Shown here in pieces: positions 1-6,997 of a stretch of DNA of 10,326 nucleotides. Position numbers and translations under genes: made by a program. The DNA lies in the NCBI GenBank assembly GCA_039925865.1, contig JBDSYA010000052.1:1-10326 (forward strand), in the 5' to 3' direction. This stretch comes from JBDSYA01 sp039925865. Its GTDB lineage: Bacteria > Bacteroidota > Ignavibacteria > Tepidaquicellales > Tepidaquicellaceae. Each line of letters begins with the position of its first letter. Positions within the stretch are counted from its first letter, which is position 1. The notes beneath the pieces are model-generated. The model was given only the letters and a program-made list of their open reading frames with translations. It was not told the origin of the DNA and ran no database searches.

Positions 1-130
1 ACATTTTGAATTTTAAACTACTAAGAAAAACTAAATGATAGTTATAAGACATCAACTTCCCGAGAGGATTTAGAATTTAATTTAAAGTAATATAATTTTA
101 TTAAAATAATTATTAAAATTAAAAAAATTT

Positions 131-2992
131 TCATGGGTTATCTTCCTGAGCAAGCTCAATTATTTTTTCATACAACATAGTCTTACCTTTCTCAACAGCC
201 GCTTCAGTTTTTGCTTCTCCGATTTGTTTAATTACAGAATTCATTATAACATCCGACTGACTTTGTAAATTTTTATCAAAGAATGCTCCAACAGATTCGT
301 ATTTACATTTTACTCCTGAGATAAGAGTAGCAGCCAGTTCAGACTGACCATTATGATCTTTGATCTCCGCAATTCCAATTATACTTATAACAGAACACTG
401 AAGATCAATGAAGTTCTTTTGAAGCATCAAAGATTCTTTAAAGATATTCTCTGCGATTACATATTCCTTTTCTGCAAGTGAGGTCTGTCCTAATCCTGTC
501 AGAGCGTAAAGTGTCGCCTGTAAGTAACCGGTTTCTTTACTTAAAGCCAGGCTCTCGTCATATAATTGGCGGGATAAAATATAATCTCCGCTTAAATAAG
601 CTACATTACCAAGATTGAAAAGCGATATGCAAATTCCGTTTTTGTTACCAAGTTCCCGGTCAAGCTGCAAGCCCTTTTCAAAATACTCTTTTGATTTTTG
701 CAGATCTCCGAGATTATCATAGATTTGTGCCAGGTTGCTGTATGCAATACCCTCATACATACTGTCATTTATTTCTAATGAAATTTCAAGAGTTTCTTCC
801 CAGTATTTTTTTGCGTTTACAAAATCTCCTTCTATCAAAAACAGAAGCCCTAAAGAGTTTGATGTAGAACAAATACCAAGCCTGTGGTTGATCTCTCTTC
901 GCAACTTCAGACTTTCATACAAATACTCTTTTGCTTTTTTATAATCACTTTTGTCTACAGCATTCAGCCCGAGACTGTTTAAAGAATTTGCAATTCCTTT
1001 TTGGTTGCCGGTTTCTTTAAATATTTTTAATGCATCTTCTATCAGGATTTCGGATTCATCATATTGCCCCTGATGGATCGCAAGTATCCCGGCAGCCCCT
1101 TTAGAATTAGCAACTATATCACGCGGAACATTTTCTGTCTCAGTAAATAATTTATCAAACCAGTTTCTTCCTTCAGTAAAGTGTCCCCTAAGCTCCCAGA
1201 ACTTTCCCATTGAAAATGCCAGCCGGAGACCTTCTTCTTTTAAATTATTCTCAACTGACCAATTCAGACCGGTTTGTATATTAGGATAGAACTCTTCAAA
1301 TTTATTAAACCATTTTTTCGCATTAGTACCGCTTAATTCGGGTATTGCACCTTCACATAAATTTAAATAATAACTTAAATGCTTTGTGTAAAAACTTTTT
1401 GTCTCACCGGATTCTTTTAATTTTTCATCTCCGTACTGCCTGATCGTCTCAAGCATTTTGTAATTATCATTTGTACCTGAAAATAAAACTATTGATTTTT
1501 CAGTTAAGTTATTTACCAGGTCTAAAATCTCTTCCTGATCTAAATTTTCATCACTGCAAACTTCCTCCGCAGCATCTAACGTCCATGCTCCTGCAAAGAC
1601 TGATAATCTTCTCCATAATATTTTTTCTTTATCTGAAAGCAGATCATAACTCCAATCTATCAAAGCTCTCAAAGTCTGTTGTCTCGGAAGAGCAGTTCTC
1701 TTCCCGCCGGTAAGGAGCCGGAACCTGTCACTTAATTTTTTACAGATATTTTCTAATGATAATACTTTGGTTCTAACGGCAGCAAGCTCAATGGCCAGAG
1801 GAATTCCGTCAAGCTGATAACATATTTGCGCAAGAGCCGCAGCATTATCATTATTGACTCTGAATCCCGGATTCACTGCAATTGCTCTTTCAATGAATAA
1901 TCTGACGGCTTCGTACTGTACAAGTATTTCCGGTTCAACTTTAATTTTAGGATCAGGATGAGAAAGTGAAAGAACTTTATGAATTAATTCTCCTCCGCAT
2001 CTCAGTGCCTCTCTGCTTGTAACCATTATTTTCAGGCGCGGACAATTTTGAAGTAGTTTTTCAGCTAATACTGCGCAGGCATCGATCAGGTGCTCGCAAT
2101 TATCCAGTATGATCATAATTTTCTTATCTTTTAAATGATCATACAGGAGTTTTTCCGGTGTGATTCCTGAATGCTCTTTCAAACGTAATGCTTCCGTAAC
2201 AGACTGTGTTAAGAGATTAGGATCGATAAGTGATGCAAGCTCAACTATCCAAACGCCGTTTTCAAAATCATCTATCATATCAGCTCCGACCTGCACTGCA
2301 AGCCGGGTTTTACCGGTGCCTCCCGGACCGAGTAATGTTAAAAGTTTTGTATCGGATAATAATTTTTTCAGATCTGTAATTTCATTTTCCCTTCCGATAA
2401 AACTTGTTAACTGAACCGGTAGATTATTAGGCCGTGCATCAAGAGTTTTTAAAGGAGGAAAATCCGAAGGAAGATTTGAGGATATTAACTGAAATAATTT
2501 TAGCGGTTGAATAAGATCCTTTAAACGCCTGTCACCAAGGTCACGAAATGAAATTTCAGGGTCAACTTTGTATTTCGCAATTTCATAAGAATCATTAGAC
2601 ACTATGACCTGTCCGCCATTTGCAGCCGACATCACTCTGTGAGTCCTCGCTAGTGTTATATAACCCATATATGATTTTCCATTCCATTCAACATTACCGG
2701 AATGAATTCCCATTCTGACTCTGATTACAGTTTCATCCCATTCTTCATCACTGAGTTTTATCTGGGCATCCGCAGCGGCTTTAATTGCATCATCAGTATT
2801 TTCAAAAGCGCAGCAGAAAGCATCTCCGATAATTTGAAAAACAAAACCATTATTGGTTTCGATTGCTTTATGCAAAATCGAATGATGCGTATTTAATGCG
2901 GCTTGCATTTTTTCAGGAAAATCCTGAGAAAGTTTGGTGCTTCCTTCAATGTCGGTGAAAAGTAATGTGATATTGCCGGTTGGAATTTTCAT
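131..2992 (-). CDS. Class III adenylate/guanylate cyclase-domain, NB-ARC (STAND) ATPase and TPR signalling protein, 953 aa
   Basis: This is a large, probably cytoplasmic signal-transduction protein with three parts. Residues 8-170 form a class III cyclase homology domain: FTDIEGST at 12-19 carries the first metal Asp (D14), IIGDAF at 54-59 carries the second (D57), and MSAANGGQVIVS is at 121-132. Residues 195-470 form a STAND ATPase: Walker A GPGGTGKT at 222-229, Walker B IMIILDNCE at 292-300, TSREAL at 325-330, and LDGIPLAIELAA at 394-405. Residues 627-880 hold about six TPRs with LG pairs spaced exactly 40 residues apart (674, 714, 754, 794, 834). The layout recalls soluble adenylyl cyclase ADCY10 and mycobacterial cyclase-ATPase regulators, but there is no C-terminal DNA-binding domain. 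The substrate-selecting Lys is Gln53 and the usual transition-state Asn is not evident, so cyclase activity is doubtful. The ATG at 2992 starts immediately before the cyclase core and has no Shine-Dalgarno. A split paralogue begins at 8015. The architecture is secure; the ligand and output are unknown. Confidence 0.93.
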   Translation of the reverse strand: MKIPTGNITLLFTDIEGSTKLSQDFPEKMQAALNTHHSILHKAIETNNGFVFQIIGDAFCCAFENTDDAIKAAADAQIKLSDEEWDETVIRVRMGIHSGNVEWNGKSYMGYITLARTHRVMSAANGGQVIVSNDSYEIAKYKVDPEISFRDLGDRRLKDLIQPLKLFQLISSNLPSDFPPLKTLDARPNNLPVQLTSFIGRENEITDLKKLLSDTKLLTLLGPGGTGKTRLAVQVGADMIDDFENGVWIVELASLIDPNLLTQSVTEALRLKEHSGITPEKLLYDHLKDKKIMIILDNCEHLIDACAVLAEKLLQNCPRLKIMVTSREALRCGGELIHKVLSLSHPDPKIKVEPEILVQYEAVRLFIERAIAVNPGFRVNNDNAAALAQICYQLDGIPLAIELAAVRTKVLSLENICKKLSDRFRLLTGGKRTALPRQQTLRALIDWSYDLLSDKEKILWRRLSVFAGAWTLDAAEEVCSDENLDQEEILDLVNNLTEKSIVLFSGTNDNYKMLETIRQYGDEKLKESGETKSFYTKHLSYYLNLCEGAIPELSGTNAKKWFNKFEEFYPNIQTGLNWSVENNLKEEGLRLAFSMGKFWELRGHFTEGRNWFDKLFTETENVPRDIVANSKGAAGILAIHQGQYDESEILIEDALKIFKETGNQKGIANSLNSLGLNAVDKSDYKKAKEYLYESLKLRREINHRLGICSTSNSLGLLFLIEGDFVNAKKYWEETLEISLEINDSMYEGIAYSNLAQIYDNLGDLQKSKEYFEKGLQLDRELGNKNGICISLFNLGNVAYLSGDYILSRQLYDESLALSKETGYLQATLYALTGLGQTSLAEKEYVIAENIFKESLMLQKNFIDLQCSVISIIGIAEIKDHNGQSELAATLISGVKCKYESVGAFFDKNLQSQSDVIMNSVIKQIGEAKTEAAVEKGKTMLYEKIIELAQEDNP

Positions 2993-3197
2993 TAAATAAA
3001 ATTAGTAAGTCCAAATTACAAATTTTAATTTGAACTTTGAATAATAATCCAAAATATAGTTGGTAGGAAACATTTGCGAGTAATGAACAATCCTTTTACT
3101 ATCTTATTTCAATTGAAAGATTTATGTTATCATTCATTCATATCACTTCTCAGAAGATGAAGTTTTATTAAAGTGTTTCTAAAATTAAAAAAATTTT

Positions 3198-3551
3198 ATG
3201 AACAAGAAAATACAAGATAAAGAAAAAGAAGATCTGCCGGGATATCCTGAATATCCTGAATCAGAAGATATTTTTAAAAGCGGAGAAAAAGCAGATAATA
3301 TAGACCCGGAAGATATAACTTCTGAAAAAGCTCCCAATGTAAAACCCGATATGCCGAATGAAAAAAGTTTTGAAGATGATGTCAGCGGAGATGACTTAGA
3401 CGTTCCGGGATCAGAAATGGATGACAAGGAAGAAGCTGTTGGTAGTGAAGACGAAGAAAATAATTATTACAGTCTCGACGGAGATAATAATGAAGATCCT
3501 GAAGAAGATCCTGAAGAAGATCCTGAAGAAGATAATAAAGATAAAAAGTAA
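3198..3551 (+). CDS. Small acidic low-complexity hypothetical protein, 117 aa
   Basis: The product is very rich in Asp and Glu, with no membrane segment or signal peptide, and is probably soluble and largely disordered. It has three parts: a Lys-rich start with a YPEYPESEDIF motif (16-26), a middle with GDDLDVPGSEMDD (64-76), and GSEDEENNYYSLDGDN (82-97), followed by a tail of EEDP repeats ending in lysines. From memory, similar short acidic proteins with a DDLDVPGSE...EDEENNYYSL core are conserved hypotheticals in Bacteroidota; I cannot verify this here. A conserved core followed by a simple repeat argues for a real gene rather than a chance reading frame. The ATG follows an A/T-rich leader without Shine-Dalgarno. 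It is divergent from the cyclase/ATPase gene across 205 bp and lies 94 bp before the TspO-like gene. A 240-bp antisense frame covers much of it but is just its Ser-rich mirror. The function is not known. Confidence 0.75.
   Translation: MNKKIQDKEKEDLPGYPEYPESEDIFKSGEKADNIDPEDITSEKAPNVKPDMPNEKSFEDDVSGDDLDVPGSEMDDKEEAVGSEDEENNYYSLDGDNNEDPEEDPEEDPEEDNKDKK
3492..3533 (+). repeat. 12-bp tandem repeat (gaagatcctgaa), 3.5 copies
   Basis: Three identical copies of gaagatcctgaa, at 3492-3503, 3504-3515 and 3516-3527, are followed by half a copy. They sit at the 3' end of the acidic gene and encode the EDPE tail. The period is a multiple of three, so copy-number change would lengthen or shorten the acidic tail without a frameshift. 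The copies show no differences, which suggests recent expansion. Confidence 0.85.
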
Positions 3552-3645
3552 TTTATCTTAATCATCTAAACCTCTTCTGAGATTTAAGTAAAATATTGTC
3601 ATTCAAACAGACCTTAGTAAACACATTGTTTCTACTTTTACTTTA

Positions 3646-4434
3646 ATGAAAAAAATATTAATAGTTTCAAATGCAATCGCTTTGTTCGTTACCATTATAG
3701 TAAATTATATTTCCAGCCTGGGTTTGTTAAATGGTAATACGATATCAAATGTTTCTGCTAAGTATCAGAACCTGTTCACACCTGCCGGATATGCCTTCAC
3801 AATCTGGATCTTTATTTATTTAAGCTTGATTTTATTTGTAATTTATCAGAGCAGGAGTTTATTCAAAGACGTTAATGGCGAAGACACAATTGCTTTAAAG
3901 ATAGGATGGTGGTTTGTAATTTCCTGCATATCAAACTGTCTCTGGATCATAGCGTGGCTTTATGAATTTACAGGGCTTTCTGTTTTAATAATGTGTCTTC
4001 TTCTTTTTTCGTTAATGAAAATTGTTGTCAATACCAGAATGGAATTAGACGATGCACCGCTTGATAGAATAGCATTTGTGTGGTGGCCCTTTTCCTTATA
4101 TTCGGGCTGGATTGCAGTTGCACTGATTGCTAATGTAGCAGCCTATCTGACGAAATTAAACTGGGATGGTTTTGGAATTTCGAAAATCAGCTGGGCTGTC
4201 ATAATGATTTGTGCAGCCGGCGTTATAAATCTTTTAATGACATGGAAAAGAAATATGAGAGAGTTTGCTTTAGTCGGAGTCTGGGGGCTTGTAGCAGTTG
4301 CAATAGCTAACCTTCAAGGCTCTCAATCCATTGTAATAGCCGCATTGATCGTGTCAGCAATTTTATTTATCAGCAGTGGAATACACGCTTTTAAAAATCG
4401 AAAGAGTTTTCCGCTAAGATCCCGGCACATTTAA
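3646..4434 (+). CDS. TspO/MBR-related tryptophan-rich integral membrane protein, 262 aa
   Basis: This is an inner-membrane protein with about eight hydrophobic helices, near residues 4-23, 47-68, 87-106, 110-128, 144-167, 181-200, 207-223 and 228-248. It has 12 tryptophans, among them W54, W88-W89, W100, W104, W146-W147 and W213. The motif FTPAGYAFTIWIFIY at 44-58 matches the P-x-G-x-x-F-x-x-x-W signature near the N-terminus of TspO/MBR proteins, which bind porphyrins and related ligands. Classical bacterial TspO has five helices and about 160 residues, so this belongs to the longer 250-270-residue tryptophan-rich branch, where ligand binding is not established. The basic C-terminus (KNRKSFPLRSRHI) is probably cytoplasmic. 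The ATG at 3646 has no Shine-Dalgarno and lies right before the first helix. Spacers of 94 bp upstream and 124 bp downstream argue against tight coupling. The family call is fairly sure; the role is not. Confidence 0.82.
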   Translation: MKKILIVSNAIALFVTIIVNYISSLGLLNGNTISNVSAKYQNLFTPAGYAFTIWIFIYLSLILFVIYQSRSLFKDVNGEDTIALKIGWWFVISCISNCLWIIAWLYEFTGLSVLIMCLLLFSLMKIVVNTRMELDDAPLDRIAFVWWPFSLYSGWIAVALIANVAAYLTKLNWDGFGISKISWAVIMICAAGVINLLMTWKRNMREFALVGVWGLVAVAIANLQGSQSIVIAALIVSAILFISSGIHAFKNRKSFPLRSRHI

Positions 4435-4558
4435 AATTATAATGAGTTCGACTCTAAAGTTATCAATTGTTTTTAACGCATTTAATATTGCATTAAGTAT
4501 TTTGCAGAAGTAATGAAATTTTATTAACAAAAACACACCACTATAAAAATTAAATATT

Positions 4559-5569
4559 ATGAACACCTTAAAAAAAGTAAATTTAGGAAGCCAAGGATTA
4601 GTTGTTCCGAATATCGGACTTGGGACAATGGGAATGACAAAGATTGCGGACATGGATATTTACGGACAGGCTGATGAAACAGAAGCCATTGCAACCATTC
4701 ATCGGTCTCTGGAATTAGGCGGTAATTTTTTAGACACAGCCGATCTGTATGGTCCATTGAAAAATGAAAGGCTTATCGCAAAAGCCATAAAAGGAAATAG
4801 AGAAAAATATATTATTGCAACTAAATTTGGATTTGAAATAGATGATAATGAACAGCTAACATGGAAGATCAATGGCAAAAAAGATTATGTAAAAAAAGCA
4901 ATTGAACGTTCATTAAAAAATCTTGATACAGATTACATTGATCTTTATTATCTTCATAGATTAGATCCGAATACACCTGTTGAAGAAACAGTCGGTGCTA
5001 TGTCAGATCTGGTTAAAGAAGGAAAAATACGTTACATAGGACTTTCAGAAGTTTCTTCGGAGACAATCAGGAAAGCGCACAGCGTTTATCCTCTAACAGC
5101 AATACAGACCGAGTATTCATTATTTGAAAGGAATCCTGAAGAAACAGGAATTCTAGATACTATCAATGAACTTGGAATTGGGTTTGTCTCTTACTCACCA
5201 CTGGGAAGAGGTTTTCTTACGGGTGTAATTCAGAGTCCGGACGATATTCCTGAAAATGATTTCAGAAGAAACATACCACGCTATCAGGGTGAACAATTTT
5301 ATAAAAATATCGAACTTGTAAATGAGATCAAAAAGCTTGCCGCTAAAAAAGAAATAACTGTTTCCCAATTAGCGCTTGCCTGGGTGATTTCAAAAGGCAC
5401 TTTACCAATTCCCGGCACTAAAAGAAGAAAATATTTAGAGGAAAATATTGAAGCCGCAAGTATAATTTTAGATCAAAATGAAATGAAACAAATAGAAGCA
5501 ATCGTGCCGTTAGGCACAGATACCGGCGACCGTTATAATGAGTCAGGCATGGCAGCAATAGATAAATAG
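4559..5569 (+). CDS. Aldo/keto reductase, NADPH-dependent (AKR13/YakC-like), 336 aa
   Basis: This is a cytosolic TIM-barrel oxidoreductase that reduces aldehydes or ketones to alcohols using NADPH. The full catalytic tetrad is visible: D59 and Y64 in FLDTADLYG (57-65), K89 in IIATKFGF (85-92), and H133 in YYLHR (130-134). QTEYSLFER (183-191), SYSPLGRGFLTG (211-222) and IPGTKRRKYLEEN (284-296) are the typical barrel and cofactor-phosphate-binding motifs, with basic residues K288-R290 suggesting NADP preference. The length of 336 residues is normal for the family, and the sequence is intact. The ATG at 4559 begins just before the first barrel strand, in an A/T-rich leader without Shine-Dalgarno. 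No neighbour indicates a substrate. YakC-like members act on small aldehydes, but the physiological substrate here cannot be read from the sequence. Confidence 0.95.
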   Translation: MNTLKKVNLGSQGLVVPNIGLGTMGMTKIADMDIYGQADETEAIATIHRSLELGGNFLDTADLYGPLKNERLIAKAIKGNREKYIIATKFGFEIDDNEQLTWKINGKKDYVKKAIERSLKNLDTDYIDLYYLHRLDPNTPVEETVGAMSDLVKEGKIRYIGLSEVSSETIRKAHSVYPLTAIQTEYSLFERNPEETGILDTINELGIGFVSYSPLGRGFLTGVIQSPDDIPENDFRRNIPRYQGEQFYKNIELVNEIKKLAAKKEITVSQLALAWVISKGTLPIPGTKRRKYLEENIEAASIILDQNEMKQIEAIVPLGTDTGDRYNESGMAAIDK

Positions 5570-5634
5570 GAATATGAATTTCTTTATGAATGCTCATACT
5601 CTCTACATAAATCAGATGACTGAGCAAAACTAAT

Positions 5635-5662
5635 TTTGAAATACAGTACTTTATTATATTTG
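5635..5662 (+). promoter_or_regulatory. Possible Bacteroidota-type promoter (TTTG ... TAnnTTTG)
   Basis: TATATTTG at 5655-5662 matches the TAnnTTTG -7 element described for Bacteroidota primary sigma factors, and TTTG at 5635-5638 could serve as the -33 element. The spacer of 16 bp is shorter than the usual 19-21, so the match is imperfect and could be chance in such AT-rich DNA. It would place transcription start about 40 nt before the TTG start of the P-loop NTPase gene. Confidence 0.2.
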
Positions 5663-5711
5663 AAAGAATTGGAAATTAAAATAAAAATTAAGATTTAAAT
5701 TATCTCAATAA

Positions 5712-6263
5712 TTGAAATACATTAAAAATAATTACTTCATATTAACCGGGGCGATGGGCGGGGGGAAATCGACGATCATAAAAGAGATAAGAAAAAAAAA
5801 TTACTTATGCATTGATGAACCTGCAAGGCAAATTATAGAAGAGCAAAGGAGCATAGACGGAGAAGGAATTTATGACAGAAATCCTGAGCTGTTCATTCAA
5901 TTGATGCTGTCAAGATCGATCTCGAATTATAAAAGTAATTTGGATTATAATGGTTTAGTATTTTTTGACAGAGGAATACCGGATATGATAGCATATTCTG
6001 AACTTTCAAAAAATAATAAAAAAGTTTGTGTAAATGCTTCAAATGTATATCAATACAACAAAAATGTTTTTATGCTTAGCGGTTGGAAAGAGATCTACGT
6101 TACTGATGATGAAAGAAAAATGGAGTTCGCTTCAGCTGAAAAATTTGGAGTTAGAGTTTCGGATATTTATAAAGGACTCGGTTACAATATTGTCAATGTC
6201 CCGTTCGGGACTTTAGAAAAAAGAGTTGAATTTATTGTTAATTCAGTTGATACATTTAACTGA
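5712..6263 (+). CDS. Small P-loop AAA-type NTPase (AAA_28-like), 183 aa, TTG start
   Basis: This is a predicted soluble nucleotide-binding protein of the AAA_28 / NadR-kinase-like P-loop type. Walker A GAMGGGKST is at residues 13-21. CIDEPARQIIEEQ (33-45) contains the conserved EP-x-R segment, and VFFDRGIPDMIAY (83-95) supplies the Walker-B-like Asp-Arg pair. The C-terminal ERKMEFASAEKF...YKGLGYNIVNVP (134-164) is typical of these roughly 180-residue proteins, which may be ATPases or small-molecule kinases of unknown substrate. The start must be the TTG at 5712: an in-frame TAA lies directly before it (5709-5711), no ATG occurs before Met15 inside the P-loop, and the P-loop needs the preceding strand. 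The P-loop codons are strikingly G-rich compared with the rest of the gene. The stop codon abuts a 9-bp minisatellite leading to the DUF1569 gene. Confidence 0.86.
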   Translation: MKYIKNNYFILTGAMGGGKSTIIKEIRKKNYLCIDEPARQIIEEQRSIDGEGIYDRNPELFIQLMLSRSISNYKSNLDYNGLVFFDRGIPDMIAYSELSKNNKKVCVNASNVYQYNKNVFMLSGWKEIYVTDDERKMEFASAEKFGVRVSDIYKGLGYNIVNVPFGTLEKRVEFIVNSVDTFN

Positions 6264-6384
6264 AACTCAACAAACTCAACAAACTCAACAAACTCAACAA
6301 ACTCAACAAACTCAACAAACTCAACAAACTCAACAAACTCAACAAATTCAACAAACTCAACAAATTCAACAAATTCAACAAACT
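6264..6384 (+). repeat. 9-bp minisatellite (aactcaaca), 13 copies plus a partial copy, intergenic
   Basis: The unit aactcaaca is repeated head-to-tail 13 times over 6264-6380, followed by a partial aact. Units 1-9 and 11 are identical; units 10, 12 and 13 carry the same C-to-T change (aattcaaca). The array starts at the base after the NTPase stop codon TGA (6261-6263) and ends four bases before the ATG of the DUF1569 gene, so it fills the intergenic gap. The plus strand has no G within the array. None of the three forward frames contains a stop codon; they would read as TQQ, NST or KLN repeats. The period is a multiple of three, so copy-number change cannot shift frame. The overlapping frame 6226-6429 with the Gln-Thr repeat is a by-product, not a gene. 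Confidence 0.97.
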
Positions 6385-6388
6385 AATT

Positions 6389-6847
6389 ATGGCGCTGCCA
6401 AACATTTTTACAAAATCTGTTTCAGATAAAATAGTCCAGAGAATTAACAAACTCCGACCGGACACTCAGCCGGTCTGGGGTAAAATGAACGCTCCACAAA
6501 TGCTGGCTCATTGCAATGTGACTTACGAAATGATATTCGAAAGTATTCATCCAAAACCGAATCTCATTATGAAATTCATTTTAAAATCACTCATAAAAAA
6601 TAAGGTTGTTGGCGAAACTCCTTATCAGCACAATAGCAAAACCGCCCCTCAGTTCATAATCAATGACACAAAAGATTTTGAATCAGAAAAACAGCGGCTC
6701 ATCAATTATATAAACAAAACACAGAAATTAGGTGAGAAAGATTTTGATAAAAAAGAGTCAGCTTCATTCGGAGTTTTAAATAAAACAGAATGGAATAATA
6801 TGTTGTACAAACATTTAGATCATCATTTAAATCAGTTTGGAGTGTGA
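6389..6847 (+). CDS. DUF1569 domain protein (DinB-like fold), 152 aa
   Basis: This is a small soluble protein that matches the DUF1569 family, a four-helix DinB/YfiT-like fold of uncertain biochemical role. Family features visible here are PVWGKMNAPQMLAHCN at 28-43, with the helix-end His41, and the C-terminal HLDHHLNQFG at 142-151, which supplies His142, His145 and His146. In this superfamily such histidines bind a divalent metal, and some relatives are thiol-dependent transferases; that role is inference for this protein. The length is normal for the family. The ATG at 6389 comes immediately after the 9-bp repeat array and has no Shine-Dalgarno. The same frame stays open upstream through the array to a TAA at 6257, so a longer protein with a KLN-repeat N-terminus would be possible only from a non-ATG start such as CTG at 6260. 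The ATG is preferred. Confidence 0.88.
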   Translation: MALPNIFTKSVSDKIVQRINKLRPDTQPVWGKMNAPQMLAHCNVTYEMIFESIHPKPNLIMKFILKSLIKNKVVGETPYQHNSKTAPQFIINDTKDFESEKQRLINYINKTQKLGEKDFDKKESASFGVLNKTEWNNMLYKHLDHHLNQFGV

Positions 6848-6997
6848 GAATGAAAATTTTTGGCCAGCTGCAGCAACCCACAAAGAAATTATTGCGGACG
6901 GTTTTGAAGAAAATGCATGATCAAAAATTGTTGATCCTTTTCCAGTTGATAAAATGAAGTTGAATATAAATTTTAGTAAATAAATTTAAACACTACA
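6848..6997 (+). other. Intergenic region with a possible decayed coding fragment
   Basis: This 150-bp gap reads as a protein-like stretch in one frame: from 6849 it gives NENFWPAAATHKEIIADG, continues to a TGA at 6918, and then gives SKIVDPFPVDK to a TAA near 6978. In another frame a 35-codon ORF (6850-6957) starts with ATG and encodes a short basic, hydrophobic peptide beginning MKIFGQLQQPTKK. The first reading looks more like real protein, so this could be a gene relic, but I cannot name a family. Neither reading is supported well enough to call a gene. Confidence 0.3.

Noticed and set aside
3019..3032. Palindrome caaattttaatttg in the divergent spacer as a possible operator
   Set aside because: It is short, purely A/T-dominated apart from the ends, and has no second copy or nearby regulator.
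114..3197. Identical 18-nt A/T string (taaaattaaaaaaatttt) at 114-131 and 3180-3197, flanking the first STAND gene like target-site repeats
   Set aside because: The string is low-complexity in an AT-rich background, and there is no transposase or inverted ends. Chance is a sufficient explanation.
5591..5626. Inverted repeat TGCTCA/TGAGCA after the aldo/keto reductase gene as a terminator
   Set aside because: Six-base arms with a 24-nt loop and no T-tract directly after; too weak to call a terminator.
6264..6384. Repeat array considered as CRISPR or as an origin iteron set
   Set aside because: Units are 9 bp with no spacers, and there are no cas genes or replication initiator gene in the window.
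6226..6429. Gln-Thr repeat protein frame overlapping the minisatellite
   Set aside because: It starts inside the NTPase gene, is made almost only of the repeat, and runs into the DUF1569 gene out of frame. It is a by-product of the stop-free repeat.
6256..6465. Antisense Leu-Ser repeat frame across the minisatellite
   Set aside because: It is the mirror of the same repeat with no conserved part. Despite its hydrophobicity it is unlikely to be a membrane peptide gene.
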